NCBI GenBank assembly: GCA_023515745.1
Contig: JALECJ010000257.1
Coordinates: forward strand, 2,730,687-2,794,686
Source of the DNA: Amoeboaphelidium protococcarum
Taxonomy: Eukaryota; Aphelidiomycota; Aphelidea
DNA length: 64,000 nucleotides
Direction of reading: 5' to 3'
Shown: piece after piece, positions 40,112-51,663 of the stretch
Layout: every line of letters starts with the position of its first letter
Numbering within the stretch: the stretch's first letter is position 1
Translations under genes and position numbers: made by a program
Notes under the pieces: model-generated
Seen by the model: only the letters and a program-made list of their open reading frames with translations
Told to the model about the DNA's origin: nothing
Database searches by the model: none

Positions 40112-41852
40112 ATGCCATCTGATTAGAGTGTATCATAGGCGGATGTACCTAGGTTCAATGAGTCCTTCTGGGGAGAAGACTACAATAAAGGCTACGATAC
40201 CCTGTTGGAGCGGATGAAACTGGCAAGTAAGTGTGTTTACTAAAGCTGTTTATTATTACATCATAAACTTTAACGATAACAACAAATTTTCAAATGTAGA
40301 GCATGTGTGTTAAGAACTCTAGTTTATGATTTCGCAGAGAATAGATTTGGAGGAGGAGTATTCAAAGAAGCTGGGCAAGATTGCCAAGTCACAGGTGATG
40401 ACTGACCTCATCAAGCAAGACCACCAGGACACGAATCCGTACGGAATCTCGTCGCTCAGCAATGCGTTGGAATCGTTTAAAAACGAAATGGAAGTTCACG
40501 CGCGAAACAGAACGAGCCTGGCCGACGAGCTGAAGGCAAAGTGTCTGAAACCACTGGAGACGTTCACTGATCAGTAGAGGGATGCTAGGAAGGAGCAGTA
40601 GGCTGTGGTGGAGAAGGCTCTGAAGGCTAAGAATTCATAGCACTCTATACTGAGCAAGTGCGAGGAAAAGTACAGATAGAGGAGTGCCGAGTTGGAATCT
40701 TTGTAAAAGTAGAGGAATACGGCAACAGCGAAAGAGGCTGATAAGTTGGATCAAAAGATTAGTAAAGCTTAGCTTGCGGCCAGATAAGCAGAGTAGGAGT
40801 ACGCTCAGGCATGTGATAAGATGCGCGATATTCATACCACCTGGATTAAAGACTTCTTTGGTGCGTGTGAAGAGTTTCAACAACTGGAAGAGTAGAGAGT
40901 TGATTTTCTGCGTGGATGTCTGTGGACGTACTCTAACGCCTACTCTCAAGTTAGTGTGAATGATGATGCTTCATGTGAGAATATGCGTAAAGTATTGGAA
41001 AAGTGTAATATCAGCTATGATATAGCTTTATATGTTAAAAGCAAGAGAACTGGTGATACTATTCCGTCTGCTCCAGAGTTTCGCGCTTATGGTCAGAATA
41101 CCACACCGGCTAAAACTGGAACTCCAGCGTCATCGCTATAACCATCGTCCGGTGTTGGGAAGTCGTAGTAACAATCTAGAGTAGCTTCCGGTAATTTTGG
41201 TCAAAGTTAAGTGAATGGAGCGCAGTCACAAGTTAATGCGGTGGACACTTTTGGTATGAGCAAGTAGAATTCTTTTAATCCATTCAAGGAGGATGTTCAA
41301 AATTTCAGTGATCTGTCTCTTAATCAGCAGTTTACACCTGCGAGTAATACTGCGTCCCCGATGAACAAAGTGGCTGTCAATGCTTCATCAATTGCTCAGA
41401 CACATGCTTTCAATCCGTTTATGGAGGAGGAATCGCCATCTATGCCCACTGCTGCTGCTGCTTCTTCGTCGGTGGTGATAGATAGTGTCAAGTAGCAGCC
41501 GGCAAGTGTTGCCAGTCCTGCTTCAGGTATGTCCTACAATCCTTTTGATTCTGATTTTGTTCCACAGCCTACTGCTCCCAGCCTTACGCCTAGTACAAAT
41601 GGTAATGGCGTTGATAAGAAAGGCGCGTAGAATGTATTGGACCGCAGCAAGGTCAGTGGCCAGCCGTGGAAAGCTAAAGTCTTGTACAATTATGATGCAG
41701 TTAATTCTGATGAATTAAATTTGGATGCTGGCTAGTATGTGACCGTAATGGGATAACCGGAACCTAGTTGGCTGTATGGCGAGCTCTCAATTGGAAGTAA
41801 GAAATCTTATGGAATGTTTCCTTCAAATGTCGTTGAAAGATCTTTGGATTGA
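40112..41852 (+). CDS. F-BAR and SH3 protein of the PACSIN/syndapin type
   Basis: Exon 1 ends at 40226, a 73-nt phase-1 intron follows (40227-40299), and the full product has 555 residues. The F-BAR domain begins FWGEDYNKGYDTLLERMK and continues LEEEYSKKLGKIAKSQ with long helices to about residue 290. The linker contains NPFKED, NPFMEEE and NPFDSDF, three NPF motifs that bind EH domains. The C-terminal SH3 (AKVLYNYDAVNSDELNLDAG, GMFPSNVVE) recruits Pro-rich partners such as dynamin or WASP. F-BAR proteins bend membranes at endocytic sites. NPF motifs plus SH3 match PACSIN rather than Bzz1. TAA and TAG supply much of the Gln in the coiled helices. Confidence 0.9.
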
Positions 41853-41974
41853 TTTTTGCGGTAATATACTGCGTGTATATCAACATCTATTGGTGTATTT
41901 CGGGATTTTATGAAAGACCAAAACAGTGTAAATTCCCTATTATGATAATTTATTCATATTCATTCAGTTTCAAC

Positions 41975-44900
41975 TCATTATTATATTGATAATCCATTGA
42001 GGCTAGAAGTCGCAGAGCTGGAAATACCAAATACTTGATCCACTCTGACCAGACATTCAAAAACAGCCCGTCTCAAATCTTGAGCCAGATCGTGCTTTGA
42101 TATCACTTCCAACACTAGCTTGTATATCAAGGGAATGTTTGACTTGTACTTTGCGTCGGACATGGCGCAATGTCCTTCCAGAATCTTGACAACAACTGGA
42201 GTCCAAGTCTAAATATTTCTCTATTTAACTTGAGGCTCAAGTGAATTAAAATGTGTCAACACTGTCACCGAATACTTGCAAATAGACTCTTCCGCGTACT
42301 GCACCATTTCTGGGTCTTTAATTACCACATTAGCTCCTTAAGACTAGCTGGTATCAGCTGATAATCCATGGACTCCATTATAAATGCGGAACACACTAGT
42401 CAATAAACAACTGATGGCGGTTGTCTCCTACTTCAAAAGGTTAGGCAACTAGTTCATAAAGCCAATCTTATATAGAGCCACGCGGAACTACATCTCGCCA
42501 TTGAATCTGTTGGCAAACTCATAGCTCTCCTAGAGACACTTTAGAACACGAGAGAGATGTTGTCCATCTAGATATTTATACACTGGAACGGAATTAGACA
42601 CAGATAGCAGATCACTCACAGTCTGTATAACCAACAGCTGCAAGACACTCTTTATAATGATCTGCTGAAAGTCCTTCTTTATGTGGCGACTCTTTCTATG
42701 AGATACCTAGTCTGAATCTTACACGTCATTAGAACTCTATTCTGGATGTTACGACTATTGCTCTTAGTCCTACTATTACTATTACTATTATTAAGACTCT
42801 GTTGACTGCTATTTCGCACTATGTGGAGAGTCCAGACTCTATTCAGAGACAACCGACACAGTTCTTGAATGCTTCTATTACTACTGTTAGGACTACTGCT
42901 AATCACCAGATTTCTTCTCTGCCCGAGCAAATACCTCCTACTAGAAATCCGGTTCAAATAACTTTGACGCCGTGGTGGATTCGAACAAAAACACTACAGT
43001 GTCAATAATCTTGTCCCAATGCTTTGTTGTCAACTTGTCTACATTAGATTCGATAAGCTGCTGCAGACACGAACTTCCAATCTTGGCCAGAGTCTCATTC
43101 TCCTGCGGCACACCGAAACACACTCTAATGAGATCCAACACTCCGTCCAACATCATACTTTCTAGACTGGCAAAGCTAAATGACACCAGATCAACAAACT
43201 ACCTCAACGCTTAAATCAGAGTGGTATTAAGCCATACGGTCATATCTTCTCTGTTCTCAAACTTCCGCTTCTCACTCCTGGTCAGCTTAAGATCATCAAA
43301 AATGGGAAACAACACGCCTCTAGACAGAACATCCCAAAATTCCGGCGTATACTCTGCAGAATGCTCCTTCAAAGTGTCAAATAAATACTTTAATGCCTTA
43401 GTCCTGCTCTCCAACTCACAAGTCATAATCATCTCATAGAATCCAAAGTAGATGGGGAACCACAAGCGCATAATTGGATCATCATTAGTCGTAGCTGACT
43501 TATTCACATTCTGAATTGATTATGAAGTTGCTGGCTACTATAGCTGGGCAGAATCAGCCTCTGTTGAAGCGGCAGATTATGCGACCACAATGTCCAAGGT
43601 CTTTTTGCCCTTTTTTATCTGCTCAATAACCACCATCACCTTGCTCACTGTTTGGTTCAACATGTCCACGGAGAGAAGGCTGATCTTATTACTCACTCCA
43701 TTACGTCCAAACTCAACCAGACAGCTGACGAAATCCTCAAAAGCATTGTTCTGCACCAGCGACTCCATAAATTTACCATTAAAGATGAACTTGCACGAAT
43801 CGAATGCCAAATTCACAATTGCTTCCTGAGGCTCCTTGGCCGCAGTCTTAAGAACAGATAGCAATGTTTTCCAACCAGACTTGATACTGACCGCCTTTGC
43901 CTGTATGATTTAATGAACACAACGAAGCACCATATCTTTAATCACCATACTCTGATTCTTCATTAGAATATACTCAAAGGGCTTCATGAAATCCTTTTAA
44001 AACTTAAAATTGACAAGTTCATCCTTCTCCAGAAACTTCATCGACAACTAGCGCAGAGAGTCAACACTGAAGAAGGCAACGTGTTGATTCGCATGACATC
44101 CAACTACATTAAAGTGGTCACCCAGTATTGTCCAGATATTGGACCACTCTAATCTGATACGATTCATGTTGTAATAACTAATCTCCACCAACTTGGTAAG
44201 ACTATACATTCTCGGCACCGTAGTCAGAGTAGATGATGATGTGGATTGCTGAATCTCTTCCATAGAGACTTGACTCAAATATCGCACAAACTCCACAATA
44301 GATGAACCATTCAATCGCACACTCGATGTATAGATACGATCAACTTGCACTAGAAGAGCTTGTGCGGTAGATTCAATGATAATCTTATCCTGTGCAGACA
44401 TCTGACGGTCCATCTCCTCATTGTGTGCATCTCTCTACTTCCGATGCATATCAGTATGCTTCGAACTAGTACTACCATCTGAAGAAGAGTTAACAATGTT
44501 AACACCCACTCCCAAGATCATAGAATGAGCCGGATCATTTCCTCTACCAACGACGCGCTCTAAATTACTGGCACATCTCAACACATCACCCCACGACTCG
44601 CCTAAACCATCGCCACATATATAACCACAATCCAGGAGACAACTGATGCATAACACACTCTTAGCTTTACTCAGAAACTCTGTTGGATGACTAACGTACG
44701 CATACTTTGTCAGTGTGGATACAAAAGCATTTCTTGACAGGGCCAAATCTGGGCTAAAATTGCAACAGATACAGATTGCAGACTTGAAAGCGATCAGGGC
44801 CAGCTGACTAGTTTACAGATCGTTCATATCACATTCTTAAAGTGACGCTGATATTCCCGCCAAAATCGGTATCCAGAACGATTCCATCATTCCCTTGGCA

Positions 44901-47900
44901 TGCTCCGTATGTCGAGCACTGTAGAAAGGAGATGAAGTACCAGTCTTCTTGGCTTTATCCACAAAGCCTCTTACAGCAGCATCAGATTTATTAGATATAT
45001 CCTATCTGATTCTCATAATGGCCTCCCTCTTCTACCTACTGCTAAGGCTCTCAAAATCAGCCGAGCTAGCTTTCTTCAATGTTGCTAGTCCTTCTTCATC
45101 CTTCATCTTGATCTCATTCTGGGATATCTCATCGAATATAGAACTAAGGAATTGTGGGTCCAAATCCTTACCGTCACTGATACCCCTATTATTCTTAATG
45201 AACTCTTCCCTGGTCATCCTCTTCTTAATTTGCGGATTATGCTAATCTGTATTCAACATTACAACACTATACGCCAGTACATACGCTGTGTCTGCATTTA
45301 AAAATACACCCGGATTCTGTAAGTGAAATCTCTCCGCAAACTTGAGCATAAATCTATCAATCTTTTGAGCTTCACCAGGCAGACGGAACTTTTACAAGAA
45401 CAGTCTTAAAGCTTCCACAAAGGACAACTTATCAAACTGGAGTTCATCCACAAACGCATGCATAACTGAGATATTAAACTCCTCACCCTCACCCAGATAC
45501 TCACCAATAACTTTCTTGTTGAGACCAGGAGTTCTAAGTAGGAACTAAGCTATAGACGGAGGATTACTTTAAATGACATTATTAGCAATCAAGAACTGCA
45601 AACCCTTCTTGTATTTCCAATTAAACAACTAAACACCTTCCCTGATTGCTTATTTTTAGTGCTTTGCAGCCTCAAATCTATTAAAATCATCCTCCCCCTT
45701 AACTGACTATTACTGCTATAATTAAACTCCACCTGCTCCTTAACTTTCTCCAACGTTGAATCCATTCCCTTGGTTAGTAGATGTCACTGGACTTACGGCA
45801 TTCTCCACATTATCAGCCATATTCAAAGCATTCACAGACTACTGCTCAAAGGCACCTCTACTCCACAACAATAAACTGTCCAGAATCGTAGCCAGACATT
45901 CCAAAGCTCTAAACTTGATACTATTCTCACGTTCCTATCCCAGAACTCCAAGTTACGTCAGAATAGACTATTGTTGCTTGAACCCAGAAGATAATGTCTG
46001 AGCATTGTTCGATGCAGAAGCTGACTAATAAGTAGAAGGTACATTGGAGCTACTGACTGCAGAAGCATTAGAACCAGCTCTAGCTCGACCCTGCAATATG
46101 TTTCCCTTACTGGATTGACGGACACTGAACCGACCGACATCGATATTCCCAACTCCGACGAGAGAACTGATAGTATCCTTGGTCAATACACCATTTCCCT
46201 TCTCCGTTCCACTCTATGGTAAAATCAACTTCAAATCACTTCTGCCAATCAGCTTACTCAAATAGGTGACTAGACGCTCGATAATGTTATCCAGAGCATC
46301 AGGATCACAATCATAATTCACAAACATATCCACGAGAACTCTAGCATCTTAAAACAGCAGAGTGATATGTTTGATCAATGCAAGTTTCTGGTGGTACGTG
46401 ATTGTAAATGACCCACTCTTTACACCGGCAAGAGACTAGTTATTGTCCAGTAGGCCAATGACAATTTCATACATGAACAGCTCAATCTCCTTCTTCAAAT
46501 GATGGCGCATTCCCTTGACTATTTATACAAAGATATCCAAAGATCGATCAAGAACATCCGATACCAGACTAGTGGCATTTCTTATTAAACTCACGCATAG
46601 GAACTACCTGACCGACTCAACGAATGACGTACTACTTGCCGCAGAGTCTTTACCAGCGCCAGTAGCACCCGTAGAGTCATTTACCATCTCACCATCCTTG
46701 CCACTTTCATCCAGAACTTTAATAGGAATAACAGACGATATAACATTAAAATGATCAGATACGATAACGTTCAACAATTCCAAAGCTAAAATCTTTGACT
46801 TTAAAGCAATCATAAAGTTGTCTTTCGACTATCTGTCATTCTTCTCCTCCGGCAAAGTCTTCATAGAAAGGCGACATAGCGCTCTAAACAACAACAGTGC
46901 ATCCTCCAAATAAACCATCATCTGCTAACTAACCTCAACCTCCACGTCTATGACCACTTATATTTAATCATTTTTATCAGCCACTGAACTATTAGGAGAC
47001 AATTTAGCAGGCTGCTACTAAACTTTCTCTTTTATATTATTATCCTAATCTAAACTCTTTTACTGTTCTTCTGGCTAAATCGGCTTCTTATCATCCTTAG
47101 TATCTTTAGAAGGATCGACAGTGCGGTCAACTATATCATTCACTAGGCCAGATGCAACAGCGCGAGCGTCATTCTGGTCTAAATTGGATCCACCTTCACC
47201 AAGAGGGACAGATTACATTGAATTGGCAGTAGCTGGCTCGACTTAACTACCTTCACTCTATGGACTATCAACATTTGACTGCTGCAATTCATTAATAGGA
47301 CTAGATGGAGCATTGTCATTATTAATGGAACGATCGCTATTGCTTTGATTAGTTGCAACTTGATCGACATTATCAGGATTATCAATGTTATCTGGAGGCG
47401 ACTCTTATTGTTATTGCTATTTTTACTTGGCACCTTTGATAACCTCTTCAAATTCAGATCTATTCTAATTCTTCAAGAATGATGTATAATCACCCTTGTA
47501 CTGCTCCGGTATTTCAATCCTACCAAATACATTCTGAATGATCTAACTTATAGTGGACTGAGCCACACCACCAGCATGAGAATTACTTCCAGTCAGCAAG
47601 TAGAAATTATAAATGATACGAACGGCTTTCAGCAATGTATGCTCATGCCACTAAGCAGCGCCAGATTGGATACATTTGAAGATCTGCAGTTGGATCTTCT
47701 CGTCATTCAGGGTGGATGCCAATTCAATAACCTCCAAAAACTTGGTACTAAACTTCTCATAGTGTTCTGCATCATACTGCAGCATTTTACTAAGTAAATC
47801 CAAAGAGTACAATACCAACTGAGGATTCTTACTACTAACCAGCTCAATGACCACCTCCGCCAGTTGATGCAGGATATTAACATCGTTCTCAGCATCCTTT

Positions 47901-48007
47901 GGCTCAAACGCCTTCAAAACAGACTGCACATTCTAAGAGTACTGAGAGACAGCCTTCTTCTATGCAAGAATCTAATTTAACGCTGAAACAATAAACACCT
48001 TCTTCAT
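41975..48007 (-). CDS. SEC7: SEC7/BIG-type ARF guanine-nucleotide exchange factor
   Basis: A single exon encodes 2010 residues, in line with Sec7/BIG1/2. An N-terminal DCB-like region is followed by a 200-residue Asn/Gln/Asp-rich linker. The HUS region contains [16 protein letters not shown]. The Sec7 domain spans about residues 770-970 ([18 protein letters not shown], the glutamic finger in [37 protein letters not shown]). C-terminal HDS repeats follow. It activates ARF at the trans-Golgi by GDP/GTP exchange. Near 42700-42900 the message runs through dozens of Gln codons, mostly TAA and TAG, in a disordered poly-Q segment inside the HDS part. The start at 48007 is the first in-frame Met. Confidence 0.95.
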
Positions 48008-48188
48008 GCCAATTTTCAACTTTAGTATAAGTACCTGCAATGGGCAATTTAAAGAAAAGTGAATTCAGTTAGAAAGAAAGAAGACTAAAGCAGAAGGGGA
48101 AGAGAGAAACACGCGCCCGACAGTTTGCTCTTCGGAACCACTGACGAACAGTAAGCGCGATGATATGATGGAATGATACAGAAAATAG

Positions 48189-48633
48189 TCAAGATATTAA
48201 GTGGGTGAAGCAACGCATTATAATATTAGAGTATTGAGGAAAGGCATTAAATTATGATAACAGAGCGAAGACTTCACCTGGCCACACTTTAATGGATATT
48301 TTATCGAGTTTACTAACTAGAATATTATCAGCCAAGTGGGACTTTTCAATACTCGCGTCCAGCTATTTAGCGGCAGCCCATTAGTTTTGTTCGAACTGAT
48401 GACGTTCGTCTAACAATGATTATAGCTGAGCTTCCAAATCATAATGCCAATCCAATCGTGAACTTGTTCCAGGCACTCGCCTCTTAATATGTGACAAACT
48501 GTGTTAGCTCTTGAAACATAGCAATGACTACTATACAGTATAACGCGCCTATTAAAGAACGCTTCCATACAAAAACAAGCCAATTGATTGTTATGGCGCG
48601 TCAAACTATTAAAGAAGTGGCGAATACAAACAT
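48189..48633 (-). CDS. Small unrecognised protein, two-exon model
   Basis: Exon 1 encodes MFVFATSLI, a 58-nt phase-0 intron follows (48549-48606), and exon 2 gives 128 residues in total. The N-terminus (FATSLIARYTVQQSLLCFKS) is basic and amphipathic and could be a mitochondrial presequence. The middle is a Gln/Glu/His-rich helix (YDLEAQLQSLLDERHQFEQN) and the end is LSQFNAFPQYSNIIMRCF. I know no family. The only other readings of this stretch are out of frame with the helix. Confidence 0.45.
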
Positions 48634-48734
48634 GATATCCTTTTACTTCAAGGTCTTACTAAATGGAACCGCTGATTACGCCACGAAAGCTAAAATAAAT
48701 AATACAGTAAATCAAGTGTAAACTTATAACACTG

Positions 48735-49982
48735 TCATTTCTATTTCAGATTAAACCAATAATTGATAGCGAGATGAAAGTTGCTTTTAGAGACACATCG
48801 AGAAGAGACTTCGTGGAACCATCCAGCAGGTAGAAATAGACACTGACCGGCTTTAAGAGTGACAACTGTGGGATCACATTTGCGCAATAGAGGAAAATCA
48901 TTCAGACTGGCACCGCTCTTGCTCCTGTCCTGTAGATCAAGTTTCAAACCTTTAGATTGTACATAACTATGCAAGACGTCCACCGGAATGCGACTGAAAG
49001 ACGGAGGATCCTTTTCAGATTTTGATTTGCTATTAAGAGCATCACTCTCTACATTATCCGATAAGATAGTACTAGCAGCTTCACTGTCACTATTACTATC
49101 ACTATCATCTCCATAATTAGAATTTCCAGAGAGCATAATCTCTTCATCAAAATCATCGCGACCATTCCAGTCGATTGAATCAATTTCCGAGTCGAACCCC
49201 TCCGCACTATCAACTCTCTGTCGCTTACCAGTTGCAATGATGCTATCCTACTCTTCTTCACTACCACTTCCATAATTATCCTCCTCATCGCTGGATCTAT
49301 AACTTCGTTTCCTCTGCGCCTCTGAGCTAAATTCAATGTCTCCGTCGCAGTCAATTAGAACTTGATCAATTCCATGCTCTTCAGTATTTAGATAGAGATT
49401 AGGTGCACATGATGGCGAAAATAGAATAAACTGCTTCTCTCCTTCACACAGGTAGTACAGGTTATCATGATAATCAAAATGCAAACGCGATGAAGCCTCC
49501 GCGGATCCCATCCACAAGTTGACATCAAACATCTGACATTGAGACGCGTCCACTAGTGCTGGTACTTGAGATATAACATCGCGCTGCATTAATACAGAGC
49601 TAATTGCGCACTTTGAATCTATACCATATTGTGTACTTAAATAGTAGTCTGTCTCAGTGTCCTTCTTCCGGATAAGCTAGATAAAATCACCAAATTCAAT
49701 AACCTATTTCTGACTCGACGTGCCAAAAGTGCCTTAATTACATTGCTTCGACTCTATGGCTACTTTGACGCGCCTCAGCTCACAGTCATTTCCAGAGATG
49801 AACTTTGCCGCCCTCTTGGTAAGCTTTGACGCGTCTCTGCTGTTTAAAACACAAGGCACACGCTTCCGTACATACTCCTTCATAAATTAATCCTACTTTA
49901 AATCGCTATCTATTACATTAAGGCCATTTTACTGCTTGAAATTAGATTAAGTCTGATATTCAACGAAATATTTCGCTTTCAT
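48735..49982 (-). CDS. JmjC/cupin_8 2-oxoglutarate oxygenase
   Basis: A single exon encodes 415 residues. The facial iron triad is visible: HFDYHDN (HxD, about residue 170) and FLPAGWFHEV (distal His, about residue 389), with VNLWMGSAEASSRLHFDYHD and GEKQFILFSP typical of JMJD-like cupin_8 hydroxylases. Between the two iron motifs lies an acidic Ser/Asp/Glu-rich insertion of about 130 residues (SSDEEDNYGSGSEEE and similar), longer than I expect. Candidates are protein or tRNA hydroxylases; the substrate cannot be read from sequence. In JMJD7-like enzymes the second His precedes a Trp- or Phe-containing strand, as here (INYWFNLK). Confidence 0.85.
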
Positions 49983-50146
49983 TTTGTCAATTTTAAGATA
50001 CACATCAGCAGAGACAGAGAGAGAGAGGACGATCACAATGGAAATAAACAAGATCAATTGTGGTGAATTTGAACAATTTATAACATACTTGAATTCAAAT
50101 CGATTACTTCATGAGTCCAGCAAGAATTAGTCTACATTAAAAGAGA

Positions 50147-50557
50147 TCAAACATTCTTGCGTCTAGATAAATGTAAAATATGAGCGTACTTTTCATTCTT
50201 GGATGTGTGATCTGCATAAGCTATGGTCTTAATAGGATATTTGAGAGTAACATACGACATGATTCCACTCAAGCTGAATAAAGCGCCTAGCATAAGTTCC
50301 ACCAAAACATCAGCGGGAAGCTGTACACCAATTGCATTGAAAACAATTGCTAATGCCCCGTAATCGACGTTCCCATTACTCCAACTTTTGTCAGGATGAG
50401 CCTTCATAAACGCGACATCTATACGCATCAAACACCATATGAATCGAAGTAATCAAAACAGATTGATCAACTTACTTTCAGCCGCAGAGTAGCCAGAGTG
50501 TAAGATTAACGCTATGCCAACCAGCAAGAATATAGTGGTAATTAATAATTAAATCAT
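50147..50557 (-). CDS. EMC5: ER membrane complex subunit 5 (EMC5/MMGT-like)
   Basis: Exon 1 encodes a membrane segment (TTIFLLVGIALILHSGYSAA), a 57-nt phase-1 intron follows (50419-50475), and the product has 117 residues, the usual EMC5 size. The second half has a further membrane helix (LVELMLGALFSLSGIMSYV) preceded by a short amphipathic stretch, then LKYPIKTI. This two-helix arrangement with HSGYSAAE near the first helix end (AHAAFSAAQ in the animal protein, from memory) is EMC5-like. The complex inserts tail-anchored and multi-pass proteins into the ER membrane. Confidence is limited by the short length. Confidence 0.7.
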
Positions 50558-50686
50558 ACCGCGATATTATACGCACTTGCAGGTATTGAGAACAGTAGGA
50601 GTCGTTTTCGCGCAAGATAAGTAAGGGGAAAGACTTGAGAAGTCACAGTTCGTAATAACAACTACAAAATAAGATAAAATTCAATT

Positions 50687-51334
50687 TCAATTTTCAATTT
50701 AATGATTAGATTTCCATGCCATATATTCTTGGTAAGACACGCTTTTAGTACGGCTTTAGTACCGCTCGACTTGTACCAGTGAAGATCCGGATGTGAATAC
50801 TTCTTCCGGAATCGCACCATTGTAACCAGCCTTCTCTATCGCTCTCTCAATAGTCTACCTCTTTGTCCATCCTTGCTCATGCGCAACTTCAGGCAAGAAG
50901 GTGGCAGAGTATCTTTTCTTAAACCTAACTCGTATGCCGTGAGTGCCCACCTCCCAATCGTCCCACTGATCGACTGTTTCAAAATTATACAACAACGACA
51001 CAGTGACGTGTAGATCATTAAGCTCCCCTCTGCTAATTGGATAAAATCTAGAGTCTTGCATTGCAGCAATAAGCGCATATTCTGGCAGTAGTTACTATAG
51101 AGGAGCAGTAGCTTGGAATGTACCGATACAACCGCGTAATCTATGATCCTCGGTCACTTTCCAAGTTACAAACAGCGGATAAAGCTAGTCTTTAGCTGGT
51201 AACACTGCAGACAATTTGTCCAACAGCTGTGTACATACAGAAGCTTCCTTATGGTTCGATCCTAAATTTTTAGTCGCCAAATGATGTTCCAAAGTGACAA
51301 AACACAGATAACAATGGTGATGATCTAGATCCAT
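50687..51334 (-). CDS. AMMECR1: AMMECR1-domain protein
   Basis: A single exon encodes 215 residues from Met 51334; an in-frame Met at 51397 would add 21. The AMMECR1 domain fills the protein: LFVTWKVTEDHRLRGCIGTF (with the invariant LRGCIGT), AAMQDSRFYPISRGELNDL, VSLLYNFETVDQWDDWEVG, HGIRVRF, TFLPEVAHEQGW and the end SRTKSVSYQEYM. The domain is present in archaea and eukaryotes and its biochemical role is unresolved. Gln codons include TAG in RQTIERAIEK and others. It is head-to-head with the long coiled-coil gene. Confidence 0.95.
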
Positions 51335-51663
51335 GTTAGTTAATCGGCTTCGATATTGTTTCGTTAGATAAAGAAATAAGGATCGAAATGGAAACAATCA
51401 TAGTGCGATTTTGAAAACGATATGATGTTTACTTTAAACACTATTGTCCCGAGTAAATGACTGGTTGCGCGGTTATAGCCCCATTTGCTTTGATTATTAC
51501 GCGTGACTAGGTATGACCAATCAGCAATGCCACTACCGTGTTACAACAATGTCAGCACTGACTGCGTCCAGTGATCCTGAAGCACTTGATTTTCTTCTTG
51601 TACACTCAAACCGCTGGTCTTTATCATTCGATCATTAAAAAACGCGTTGAATTATAATATTAA
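51335..51663. promoter_or_regulatory. Divergent promoter of AMMECR1 and the coiled-coil gene
   Basis: These 329 bases lie between two head-to-head starts. AACGCGTT at 51643-51650, just upstream of the coiled-coil start, contains an ACGCGT core like the yeast MCB cell-cycle element. I see no TATA box. A cell-cycle role is speculative. Confidence 0.4.

Noticed and set aside
50039-50256. Plus-strand frame starting MEINKINCGEFEQF
   Set aside because: It runs antisense into EMC5 and has no recognisable features; a chance frame is more likely.
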